Source: [Flavobacterium] thermophilum (lineage in GTDB: Bacteria > Bacillota > Bacilli > Bacillales > Anoxybacillaceae). From it: DNA of 22,500 nucleotides. Positions 8,170 through 16,054 of the stretch are shown here, piece by piece. Each line of letters starts with the position of its first letter. Position 1 is the stretch's first letter. The translations under genes were made by a program, and so were the position numbers. Below the pieces are notes generated by a model. It was given only the letters and a program-made list of their open reading frames with translations. It was not told where the DNA came from and did not search any database. The stretch covers positions 1,057,501-1,080,000 of the forward strand of contig UGGS01000002.1 in assembly GCA_900450595.1 (NCBI GenBank), given 5' to 3'.

Positions 8170-8222
8170 TATCGAATATACGGAACTTTTGGAATCCATT
8201 TGCAACAAGGGGGAAGAGAAAA

Positions 8223-8579
8223 ATGGGGAAATCGAAGTGGACGATGATCGGCCCGGGGCTGATCGGCGGCGTCGGCGGCTCTATCACCATGGCGTCATAC
8301 GGATATTGGCTGCAGGAAAACGGCTGGAAAGGGCGAGCTTACGTATCGCCGATGCTCTTGCATTTCATCGGCAAGCCGGTCGGACTCATCATCGCCTACG
8401 GGGCGCTCGGCGCGCTGTTTATGCCATTTTTGGCCGTGACGCTTCTTTATTTGCTTAATTCGAAAAAAGCGCTTCCAGACGAAGGGCGCAACCATTGGCT
8501 CTCGAATGCGCTGCTCGTTCTTTGTCTGGCGCTGTTTGCCGTCTTGTCGATTAATGAACTCATTCGCCTGTTTGCTTAA
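8223..8579 (+). CDS. Small membrane protein of unknown function
   Basis: The 118-residue product has about three hydrophobic segments: near residues 5-24, 42-76 (possibly two helices) and 91-115. A short charged stretch (SKKALPDEGRNH) lies between the last two. It may belong to one of the small DUF families of Bacillaceae, but I cannot name it from sequence alone. I chose the ATG at 8223 because AAGGGGG lies about 10 nt upstream; the open frame extends further 5' to 8118, but that start would lie upstream of the likely -10 element. It stands alone between the divergent MoxR operon and a bidirectional terminator shared with fumC. Confidence 0.72.
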   Translation: MGKSKWTMIGPGLIGGVGGSITMASYGYWLQENGWKGRAYVSPMLLHFIGKPVGLIIAYGALGALFMPFLAVTLLYLLNSKKALPDEGRNHWLSNALLVLCLALFAVLSINELIRLFA

Positions 8580-8630
8580 CATTTGCCCGGTGCAAAGCAG
8601 CCAGCTGGCGGCAGGAGGCTGTCTCAATGG

Positions 8631-8667
8631 AAAAACGCTCATCCCTTGAATCGGGATGAGCGTTTTT
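8631..8667. terminator. Bidirectional terminator between the small membrane gene and fumC
   Basis: A perfect 15-bp stem (AAAAACGCTCATCCC, 8631-8645, with its complement at 8653-8667) surrounds a 7-nt loop. The arms begin with five A and end with five T, so it should terminate both the plus-strand gene and fumC arriving on the minus strand. Confidence 0.92.
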
Positions 8668-8713
8668 GGCCCGCCTATTCGCTCACGGCTGATCTACCCG
8701 TCGTTTTGTGCCG

Positions 8714-10084
8714 CTAAATCATCTTCTCCGGCCTCACCCATTCTTCGTACTGCTCAGCTGTCACATACCCGGTTTTCAATGCCGCTTCCTTGAGCGTCAA
8801 CCCTTCGCGATGGGCGAGCTTCGCGATTTCCGCCGCCCGGTCATAGCCGATATGCGGGCTCAGCGCCGTCACGAGCATGAGCGACCGCTCTACGTATTCT
8901 TTCATTTTCGCTTCATTCGCCTCCAACCCTTTGGCGCACCGCTCATCAAACGAACGAATCGCATCGCCGAGCAGCTGCACGGACTGAATGGCGTTATAGG
9001 CGATGACCGGCTTGAACACATTTAATTGGAAGTTGCCTTGGCTTGCCGCAAAACCGATCGTGGCGTCGTTGCCGAACACTTGAACGGCGACCATCGTCAT
9101 CGCTTCGCTTTGCGTCGGATTCACTTTCCCCGGCATGATCGAGCTCCCCGGTTCATTGGCTGGAATCGTGATCTCCCCGATCCCGGAGCGCGGCCCGCTC
9201 GCCAGCCAGCGGATGTCGTTGGCGATTTTCATCAAATCGGCAGCGAGCGCTTTCAATGCCCCGTGGACGTAAACAATCTCGTCATGGCTGGTCAACGCAT
9301 GGAATTTGTTTGTTGCCGAACGGAATGGATAGCCGGTTTGCGCCTTCAGCTGCTCGGCCACTTGTTCGCCAAATCCCGGCGGCGCATTGATTCCGGTTCC
9401 GACCGCCGTGCCGCCGATCGCCAAATCAAGCAGCTTCTCACTCGCTTCGGTGATCATGGCCTTGCTTTTTTCCAGCATCGTCCGCCAGCCGGAAATCTCC
9501 TGCCCAAATGTGAGCGGCGTCGCGTCTTGCAAGTGGGTGCGCCCGATTTTGATCGTCTTTTCATATTGGCGTTCTTTCGCAGCGAATGTTCCGATCAAGC
9601 CATCAAGCGCCGGCAGGAGATGTGTTTGGATTTTCATGTGGATCGCGATATGCATCACCGTCGGGAATGTATCGTTCGAGCTTTGCGACATGTTGACATC
9701 ATCGTTTGGGTGAATGCGCCCCTCCCCGTCACCTAGCAGCTCATTCGCCCTCCTCGCCACGACTTCGTTGACGTTCATATTCGTCTGCGTCCCGCTTCCC
9801 GTCTGCCAGACGACGAGTGGAAAATGGTCATCCCATCGGCCCGCCAAAATTTCCTCGCACGCGGCCACAATCGCCCGCTGCTTCGCTTCGCTCAGCTTTC
9901 CAGCCTGATGGTTCACGATCGCCGCCGCCTTTTTCAGCTCGGCATAGGCATAAATGAGTTCAAGCGGCATCGTTTCTTTGCCGATGCGAAAGTTTTGCCG
10001 GCTTCGCTCCGTCTGCGCCCCCCAGTATTTATCGGCCGGCACCTTCACCTCGCCGAGCGAGTCGCGTTCGATTCGTTCGTTCAT
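8714..10084 (-). CDS. fumC: Fumarate hydratase, class II
   Basis: The 456-residue enzyme interconverts fumarate and malate in the TCA cycle. It belongs to the iron-free, thermostable class II fumarases of the aspartase/fumarase superfamily. Key segments are [13 protein letters not shown] (96-108), the [10 protein letters not shown] motif with His184, and the superfamily signature [10 protein letters not shown] (313-322) that carries the catalytic serine loop. Length is near the 462 residues of B. subtilis CitG. The ATG at 10084 has AAAGGAGG about 9 nt upstream. The gene appears monocistronic: a bidirectional terminator follows, and the neighbours on both sides run on the other strand. Confidence 0.97.
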   Translation of the reverse strand: MNERIERDSLGEVKVPADKYWGAQTERSRQNFRIGKETMPLELIYAYAELKKAAAIVNHQAGKLSEAKQRAIVAACEEILAGRWDDHFPLVVWQTGSGTQTNMNVNEVVARRANELLGDGEGRIHPNDDVNMSQSSNDTFPTVMHIAIHMKIQTHLLPALDGLIGTFAAKERQYEKTIKIGRTHLQDATPLTFGQEISGWRTMLEKSKAMITEASEKLLDLAIGGTAVGTGINAPPGFGEQVAEQLKAQTGYPFRSATNKFHALTSHDEIVYVHGALKALAADLMKIANDIRWLASGPRSGIGEITIPANEPGSSIMPGKVNPTQSEAMTMVAVQVFGNDATIGFAASQGNFQLNVFKPVIAYNAIQSVQLLGDAIRSFDERCAKGLEANEAKMKEYVERSLMLVTALSPHIGYDRAAEIAKLAHREGLTLKEAALKTGYVTAEQYEEWVRPEKMI

Positions 10085-10203
10085 TGCGTTGTCCTCCTTT
10101 GCATCGACATCCCCATTACATTTTTATTCCCATTTTCAGCCGGATCAACGCAACGAAGCGGCTAAAAAGACGCCTATATTCAAAAAAGGGGAATGGTTCG
10201 ACA

Positions 10204-10473
10204 ATGAAGAAACGATGGGCCCCGCTTCTTATTTTGCTTCTTCTATGGCTTTCCGACTGTTCATTCGGTGATATCAAGCTGCCTACATTAACGTTGACTA
10301 TCAACAGCGAAACGGTCGACCACCGGCTCGGGATTTATACGTGGTCGACAGGCCGCCGCGGAGTGGTTGCTGATGCTGCGGCCCCGCCGCTGCTCGTCAA
10401 AGAACTCAAGCTCCATCCTGCCGCCCCGAGTGCAAAGCTTCACGTTCAATTTGACTACTGCCCAGCGGCAAAA
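10204..10473 (+). pseudogene. Lipoprotein-like gene lacking its 3' end, running into the groEL terminator
   Basis: An ATG at 10204, with AAAAAAGGGG about 12 nt upstream, opens a protein with a signal peptide: MKKRWAP, a run of Leu/Ile, then LSDC with Cys19 as candidate lipobox cysteine (Asp at -1 is unusual). The following part, with LTINSETVDHRLGIYTW, VADAAAPPLLVKEL and VQFDYCP, resembles from memory a family of small secreted Bacillus proteins with a G-x-Y-x-W...AP..L..K...F.Y.P pattern. Such proteins normally continue and then stop. Here the frame enters the groEL terminator near 10473 and stays open, antisense to groEL, to 11448. I read it as a truncated or frameshifted gene. An alternative stop, TAG at 10517, lies in the +1 frame. 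It could still be translated as an odd long fusion, but that is unlikely. Confidence 0.5.
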
Positions 10474-10509
10474 AGAAAAAGAACACCGGGATTACTCCCA
10501 GTGTTCTTT
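10468..10509 (-). terminator. Rho-independent terminator of groEL
   Basis: On the minus strand AAAGAACACTGGG pairs with CCCGGTGTTCTTT (10478-10509, loop of 6 nt, one wobble pair), followed by TTTTTCTTTTT. It starts 15 nt after the groEL stop codon. Confidence 0.9.
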
Positions 10510-10524
10510 GTTTCGCTAGGCGGA

Positions 10525-12147
<1,623 letters not shown>

Positions 12148-12259
12148 TTACCTCCTTATGAATTTGTTTCACTGCATGCCGTGAAAAAGGTAAGTATTCG
12201 TGTCATAAAGTTAAGGATATGTCCGTTTTCCGGAATGTTTATGTGGTGAACGCAATATA

Positions 12260-12544
12260 TTAGCGGATGACAGCCAAAACGTCGCTTTCGCGCAAAATTA
12301 AGTATTCTTTTCCGTCGTATTTTACTTCCGTGCCGGCGTATTTCGAGAAAATGATGCGGTCGCCGACTTCAACTTCCGGCGCAACGCGTTGGCCGTTGTC
12401 AAGCACGCGGCCTGCACCGACAGCGACAACGCGGCCTTCTTGCGGCTTTTCTTTCGCCGTATCCGGCAGCACGATGCCGCTAGCCGTTTTTTCTTCAGTT
12501 TCCACGACTTCAATGACAATGCGATCGCCTAATGGCTTCAACAC
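12260..12544 (-). CDS. groES: Co-chaperonin GroES (10 kDa)
   Basis: The 94-residue lid of the GroEL cage begins with [11 protein letters not shown] and carries the mobile-loop region [20 protein letters not shown], which contacts GroEL. I chose the GTG at 12544: AAGGAGG lies 9 nt upstream, and the product then begins like B. subtilis GroES (M-LKPLGDR). A TTG three codons earlier (12553) opens the same frame but directly abuts the ribosome binding site, which makes it unusable. First gene of the groES-groEL operon, downstream of the CIRCE operator. Confidence 0.97.
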   Translation of the reverse strand: MLKPLGDRIVIEVVETEEKTASGIVLPDTAKEKPQEGRVVAVGAGRVLDNGQRVAPEVEVGDRIIFSKYAGTEVKYDGKEYLILRESDVLAVIR

Positions 12545-12583
12545 GGGAAACAACCTCCTTAACGATAGTTTTCGCCGTTCTTA

Positions 12584-12610
12584 TTAGCACTCATCATTAT
12601 TGAGTGCTAA
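12584..12610 (-). promoter_or_regulatory. CIRCE operator (HrcA binding site)
   Basis: A perfect TTAGCACTC-N9-GAGTGCTAA inverted repeat occupies 12584-12592 and 12602-12610, just downstream of the groES -10 element. It matches the CIRCE consensus in every position. HrcA bound here represses groESL until heat stress. It lies in the transcript leader, 40 nt upstream of the groES start. Confidence 0.98.
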
Positions 12611-12620
12611 CACACTTATA

Positions 12621-12649
12621 ATATTAATGAACTCTTCTCCGTTTTGCAA
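12621..12649 (-). promoter_or_regulatory. Probable sigma-A promoter of groES-groEL
   Basis: On the minus strand TTGCAA (12644-12649), a 17-bp spacer and TAATAT (12621-12626) precede CIRCE. The predicted start lies at the upstream edge of the CIRCE repeat, as is usual for HrcA-controlled genes. The hexamers are imperfect and a shifted -10 (TATAAG, 12615-12620) is possible. Confidence 0.6.
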
Positions 12650-12738
12650 GTAGGAAATGCAAAAAAATAACTGTTTTTCTCTCCTAAAGAAGAAAGAGCA
12701 AAAGGAGCCGGTTGTTTTGCCTCTACTCCCCATCCGCG

Positions 12739-12800
12739 CGGAGCCCGTTTTCATTATTTCACATTCCTCGGACTGATAAACGGCTCCGGTTAATTTTTTT
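12739..12800 (+). other. Terminator-like hairpin between divergent groES and ydiL promoters
   Basis: On the plus strand CGGAGCC-GTTT (12739-12750, one bulged C) pairs with AAACGGCTCCG (12778-12788), 11 bp with a 27-nt loop, followed 5 nt later by seven T. An upstream GGAGCCG (12704-12710) can pair with the same CGGCTCC (12781-12787) instead. It looks like an attenuator or the 3' end of a short transcript, but I see no convincing promoter for such a transcript. Confidence 0.35.
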
Positions 12801-12835
12801 ACGGCGGTCAGGTGGGATGCGAGGATGCAGTTTTC

Positions 12836-12865
12836 TTACTATTTTCGCCGAACATGTGCTACAAT
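12836..12865 (+). promoter_or_regulatory. Promoter of ydiL-ydiK
   Basis: TGC-TACAAT (12857-12865) is an extended -10 element. TTACTA (12836-12841), 18 bp upstream of TACAAT, is a weak -35. It lies 34 bp before the TTG start codon. Confidence 0.55.
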
Positions 12866-12898
12866 ACGGATATATTTGAAATAAAGGGGTAAAACGAT

Positions 12899-13633
12899 TT
12901 GAAGCGCCGTTACTGGTATGTCATCATCACCTATATCGCCATGCAGCTGTCCTCCTTTGTCGGTGTGCCGCTCCTTCGCGCCCTCGGCGTCGGCCAAGGC
13001 GCGCAAACACGTCTCGAAGCAGCGAAAATTGCCTCCGGCTATTGGGCGGTCATCAGCTTTTTATTGGCTTTTGCCATCATTTTATGGCTGCTGCGCGGCG
13101 ACCGCGATGAACGGACAATGCGGCGGCTGCCGCTCGCCTCGTCATGGATGTGGGCGATCTCGGGCGTCTTTTTGGCGCTTGCCGCGCAAAGCGTTGCCGC
13201 CAACATCGAATGGCGTCTATTGGGCATTGAGCCGGGCTCGGAAAACACAAGGCAAATCATCGACATCATCCGCCTGACGCCATTGCTCGTCGTCGTCACG
13301 TCGGTCATCGGCCCGGTTTTGGAGGAACTCATCTTCCGCAAAATCATTTTTGGCTCGCTTTATGAAAAATACAACTTTTGGTTGGCAGCGCTGGCCAGCT
13401 CGCTTCTGTTCGCTCTCGTCCACATGGAGCCGGAGCATTTGCTTTTGTACACGTCCATGGGGATGGTGTTCGCCTTTTTATACGCCAAAACCGGACGCAT
13501 TTTCGTGCCGATGTTCGCCCATGTAGCAATGAACACGTTTGTCGTTGCCGTTCAAATTTTGTTGGCTGATGAATTGGAAAACATGATGCGCCAAGCGGAA
13601 CTGCCGCTGGCCATTTGGAGGATTTGGCTATGA
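12899..13633 (+). CDS. ydiL: CPBP family intramembrane metalloprotease (YdiL type)
   Basis: This 244-residue multi-pass membrane protein belongs to the CPBP/Abi family (type II CAAX prenyl endopeptidase, Rce1-like). Three expected motifs are present: EELIFRK (142-148, catalytic Glu pair and Arg147), FALVHMEP (171-178, His175) and MFAHVAMN (205-212, His208 and Asn212). The substrate is unknown; some relatives act on regulators or confer immunity to bacteriocins, but this chromosomal, conserved setting does not suggest that. The start is a TTG at 12899 with AAAGGGG 9 nt upstream. It is translationally coupled to ydiK: the two overlap by 3 bp. Confidence 0.9.
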   Translation: MKRRYWYVIITYIAMQLSSFVGVPLLRALGVGQGAQTRLEAAKIASGYWAVISFLLAFAIILWLLRGDRDERTMRRLPLASSWMWAISGVFLALAAQSVAANIEWRLLGIEPGSENTRQIIDIIRLTPLLVVVTSVIGPVLEELIFRKIIFGSLYEKYNFWLAALASSLLFALVHMEPEHLLLYTSMGMVFAFLYAKTGRIFVPMFAHVAMNTFVVAVQILLADELENMMRQAELPLAIWRIWL

Positions 13634-13809
13634 CGCGCCATCCGCGGCTGTTTTCTGTTCCGTATTTCATCTTGGGCTTCCTGTTTACGTATTTGGCGAT
13701 CGAAAGCGTTCATGAAACGATTTGGAACGTCTCAACCATCGCGTTGGCGGCGCTGGCCGCTTTTGATTTCGGCACCGCCTTTCGCTTGTTCTTCACACCG
13801 AGACAATAA
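13630..13809 (+). CDS. ydiK: YdiK family small membrane protein
   Basis: The 59-residue product has two hydrophobic segments (about 9-25 and 33-54) separated by HETIWN, and matches in size, composition and position the B. subtilis YdiK protein (a DUF of unknown function). The ATG at 13630 overlaps the ydiL stop codon and has GGAGG 9 nt upstream, inside the ydiL coding sequence. The constant pairing with the intramembrane protease hints at a functional link, which is inference only. Confidence 0.82.
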   Translation: MTRHPRLFSVPYFILGFLFTYLAIESVHETIWNVSTIALAALAAFDFGTAFRLFFTPRQ

Positions 13810-13836
13810 AACCCTCCCCATTGGGGGAGGGTTTTT
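13808..13836. terminator. Bidirectional terminator between ydiK and tatC
   Basis: AAAACCCTCCCC (13808-13819) pairs perfectly with GGGGAGGGTTTT (13824-13835) around a 4-nt loop. The A and T flanks let it work for both the plus-strand ydiL-ydiK and the minus-strand moaC-rex-tatA-tatC units, which converge here. Confidence 0.92.
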
Positions 13837-13873
13837 GCCTGGCGCCGTATGAACCGTCCTCTTGATGCTGCCC

Positions 13874-14623
13874 TCAATATGGATCGCCGCTTCCTTCCTC
13901 CGCCGCTAATTGCGCCTTTCGATAGCCGATTTTGGCAACCCAGATGCTCCCCTCATACAAAAGCGTCAGTGGAATCATGACGATCACTTGCGACAACACA
14001 TCCGGCGGCGTAATGGCGGCCGCTAAAATAAGCAGCGCCAAATACGCATACTTGCGGATGCGAACAAGAAGCTGCGGCGTAATAAGCCCTAAGCGGGTGA
14101 AAAACAGGACAACAATCGGCAGCTGAAACACGATGCCAAACGGCAGCACGAGCTGCAGCAAAAACTGAAAATATTCATTAATGCCGATCATCTGTTGAAT
14201 GCCGAGCCGTTCCGCCAGCTGATTCATAAACCGGACGACAAATGGAAACAAGACGAAATACGCAAAACCAACCCCGGCTAAAAATAGAATGATCGATGCT
14301 GGAATGTAGCTGAGCGTTGTTTTCCGCTCTTTTTCATACAGCCCCGGACTGACGAACGCCCAAATTTGATAGAGCAGCACCGGAGCGGTCAGTACAGCGG
14401 CGATGACAAAGGCAAACTGAAAATACACTTTGATCGGGTCGGTGAGGCGGAACGCGTTCATCGTCAGCTGTTTCGCTTCCGCAGTGTGCTGCAAATACAC
14501 AATGACGTCATCGACAAAAAAGAAGCTGGCTACAAGCGCCGCAACGAAAAAGAGAAGCACGATGATCAGCCGTTTCCGCAGCTCTCCGAGGTGTTCATAC
14601 ACGGACATTTCTTTGTCATTCAT
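13874..14623 (-). CDS. tatC: Sec-independent protein translocase TatC
   Basis: This 249-residue, six-helix membrane protein is the receptor for twin-arginine signal peptides and forms the Tat translocase with TatA. It aligns well with B. subtilis TatCy: the N-terminal EHLGELRKRL, then AFVSPGLYEKERK in the first outer loop, FPFVVRF, and ITPPDVLSQ. I chose the ATG at 14623 because AGGATGGGG lies just upstream. An earlier ATG at 14647 overlaps the tatA stop codon (ATGA) but has no clear ribosome binding site; B. subtilis TatCy begins MTR like that longer form, so either start is possible. Last gene of the moaC-rex-tatA-tatC unit. Confidence 0.95.
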   Translation of the reverse strand: MNDKEMSVYEHLGELRKRLIIVLLFFVAALVASFFFVDDVIVYLQHTAEAKQLTMNAFRLTDPIKVYFQFAFVIAAVLTAPVLLYQIWAFVSPGLYEKERKTTLSYIPASIILFLAGVGFAYFVLFPFVVRFMNQLAERLGIQQMIGINEYFQFLLQLVLPFGIVFQLPIVVLFFTRLGLITPQLLVRIRKYAYLALLILAAAITPPDVLSQVIVMIPLTLLYEGSIWVAKIGYRKAQLAAEEGSGDPY

Positions 14624-14643
14624 CGTTTCCCCATCCTGCCTTG

Positions 14644-14796
14644 TCATCGGTCGGTTTTCGTTTCTTCGTCATCAGCGAGCCCTTTTGTGGCGTCTTTAAA
14701 CTCGCGAAGCGACTGGCCGAACGACCGTCCCAACTCCGGCAGCTTTTTCGTGCCAAACAGCAACAAAATGACAAGAACGAGCAACAAATATTTCAT
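14644..14796 (-). CDS. tatA: Twin-arginine translocase subunit TatA, short form
   Basis: The 50-residue product begins MKYLLLVLVILLLFGTKKLP and continues ELGRSFGQSLREFKDATKGL with an acidic tail. It shows the TatA pattern: a single membrane helix, the FG-x-KKLPELG hinge and an amphipathic helix. TatA pores form with TatC, encoded next. The ATG has AAAGGAG about 10 nt upstream, and no in-frame start exists closer to the rex stop. Compared with B. subtilis TatAy (57 residues) the N-terminus is about five residues shorter and lacks the usual short outer segment with Gly-Pro. It lies 17 bp after rex and overlaps the longer tatC reading frame. Confidence 0.9.
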   Translation of the reverse strand: MKYLLLVLVILLLFGTKKLPELGRSFGQSLREFKDATKGLADDEETKTDR

Positions 14797-14813
14797 GTGT
14801 TGTTCTCTCCTTT

Positions 14814-15455
14814 TTACGATGGCGATGGATAGTTTTTCAAAAAATAGACGAGCGACTGCAGCTCAATGGCTAAATCGATATGATGGACGCGAATATGGTT
14901 TGGCACGTTCAGCCGCGCCGGAGTAAAGTTTAAAATGCCTTTAATTCCTTGCGCGACAAGGCGGTCGGTCAGCGCTTGAGCTGCGGCGGCCGGCACGGTT
15001 AAAATCGCGACCGGAATGTCGCCGCGAAGCCGCTCCTCCAGCTCATCGAGATGATAGACCGGCACCCCGCCGACTGTCGTTCCAACCTTCCGTTCATCGA
15101 CATCAAACGCCATGACAATTTTCGTGTTGTTATTTTTCGAAAAGTTGTAGTTTAAAAAGGCGGTGCCTAAATTGCCGACGCCAAACAGAGCGACTTCGGT
15201 CACTTCGTCCTCTTCAAGTGTCTGGCGGAAAAACGACAACAAATAATTGACATTATACCCGTATCCTTTTTTGCCGAGCGCGCCAAAATACGAAAAGTCG
15301 CGGCGAATTGTCGCCGGATCGACTTTCACCGCCTCGCTCAGCTCGGCGGAGGACACGCGCTGCTTCCCTGAGGCATGTAAATTTTTCAAAAACCGATAGT
15401 ATAACGGCAGACGCTTGGCAGTCGCCTGCGGGATTTTCGGTTGTTCGTTGCTCAT
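14814..15455 (-). CDS. rex: Redox-sensing transcriptional repressor Rex
   Basis: The 213-residue repressor senses the NADH/NAD+ ratio and controls fermentation and respiration genes. It has an N-terminal winged helix (about residues 10-80, with [23 protein letters not shown] as recognition region), a Rossmann domain with GVGNLG (92-97) and the C-terminal domain-swapped helix [14 protein letters not shown]. The ATG at 15455 has GGGGGAT upstream. It is 15 bp downstream of moaC and 17 bp upstream of tatA, so it is co-transcribed with both. I saw no TTGTGAA-type Rex operator in the shared promoter region, so self-regulation is not supported here. Confidence 0.96.
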   Translation of the reverse strand: MSNEQPKIPQATAKRLPLYYRFLKNLHASGKQRVSSAELSEAVKVDPATIRRDFSYFGALGKKGYGYNVNYLLSFFRQTLEEDEVTEVALFGVGNLGTAFLNYNFSKNNNTKIVMAFDVDERKVGTTVGGVPVYHLDELEERLRGDIPVAILTVPAAAAQALTDRLVAQGIKGILNFTPARLNVPNHIRVHHIDLAIELQSLVYFLKNYPSPS

Positions 15456-15470
15456 CGTTTCATCCCCCAG

Positions 15471-15959
15471 CTAATCGGTTTTCCGTCGATAATGGCCGGA
15501 CTTCCCGCCCGTTTTCTCGACCAAATACGTTGGACCGATCGTCATTCCTTTATCGAGCGATTTGCACATGTCGTACACAGTCAATGCGCATACCGAGGCC
15601 GCCGTCAGCGCTTCCATCTCCACTCCTGTGCTCCCTTTCGTTTTGACCGTCACGGTAATCACAAGTTTATACGCTTCCGCCTCTTTTTCCCAAGCAAAGG
15701 CAATATCGATGCCTTTTAACATAAGCGGATGGCACATCGGAATGAGATCGGCCGTTTTTTTCGCCGCCATGACCCCGGCCACCTGGGCTACCGCCAGCAC
15801 ATCACCTTTCTCAATGGCATTGTTCGTCATCTTTTCATAAATCTCTTCGTTGACGGTGACGCTCGTTCTCGCCACCGCTATCCTGACCGTATCTTCCTTG
15901 TGTGTAATGTCGACCATTTTCGCCCGGCCTTGTTCATTAAAATGCGTAAACGATGACAA
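15471..15959 (-). CDS. moaC: Cyclic pyranopterin monophosphate synthase MoaC
   Basis: The 162-residue enzyme works with MoaA in the first step of molybdenum cofactor synthesis, making cyclic pyranopterin monophosphate from the MoaA product. Conserved segments are [46 protein letters not shown] and the C-terminal GKSGHY. I chose a TTG at 15959: GGAGGAG lies 6 nt upstream and the protein then begins [18 protein letters not shown], like B. subtilis MoaC. An ATG at 15974 opens the same frame, but its second and third codons form that ribosome binding site. First gene of the unit with rex, tatA and tatC. Confidence 0.95.
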   Translation of the reverse strand: MSSFTHFNEQGRAKMVDITHKEDTVRIAVARTSVTVNEEIYEKMTNNAIEKGDVLAVAQVAGVMAAKKTADLIPMCHPLMLKGIDIAFAWEKEAEAYKLVITVTVKTKGSTGVEMEALTAASVCALTVYDMCKSLDKGMTIGPTYLVEKTGGKSGHYRRKTD

Positions 15960-15979
15960 GACAATCTCCTCCATTTATC

Positions 15980-16008
15980 ACTATACACCATTTTTCGTTA
16001 TCTGTCTT
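15980..16008 (-). promoter_or_regulatory. Promoter of moaC-rex-tatA-tatC
   Basis: On the minus strand AAGACA (16003-16008), a 17-bp spacer and TATAGT (15980-15985) stand just upstream of moaC. Its -35 hexamer shares one base pair with the -35 of the divergent ydiF promoter. Confidence 0.6.
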
Positions 16009-16036
16009 TGACCGTTTTCGCGACTTGCGTTAAACT
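16008..16036 (+). promoter_or_regulatory. Sigma-A promoter of ydiF
   Basis: TTGACC (16008-16013), a 17-bp spacer and TAAACT (16031-16036) lie just before the ydiF ribosome binding site (GAGGTG, 16043-16048), giving a very short leader of about 12 nt. Confidence 0.65.
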
Positions 16037-16054
16037 ATTCGCGAGGTGACGGAC

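Noticed and set aside
15986..16054. Rex operator controlling its own operon
   Set aside because: No TTGTGAA/TTCACAA-type palindrome is present near the moaC promoter.
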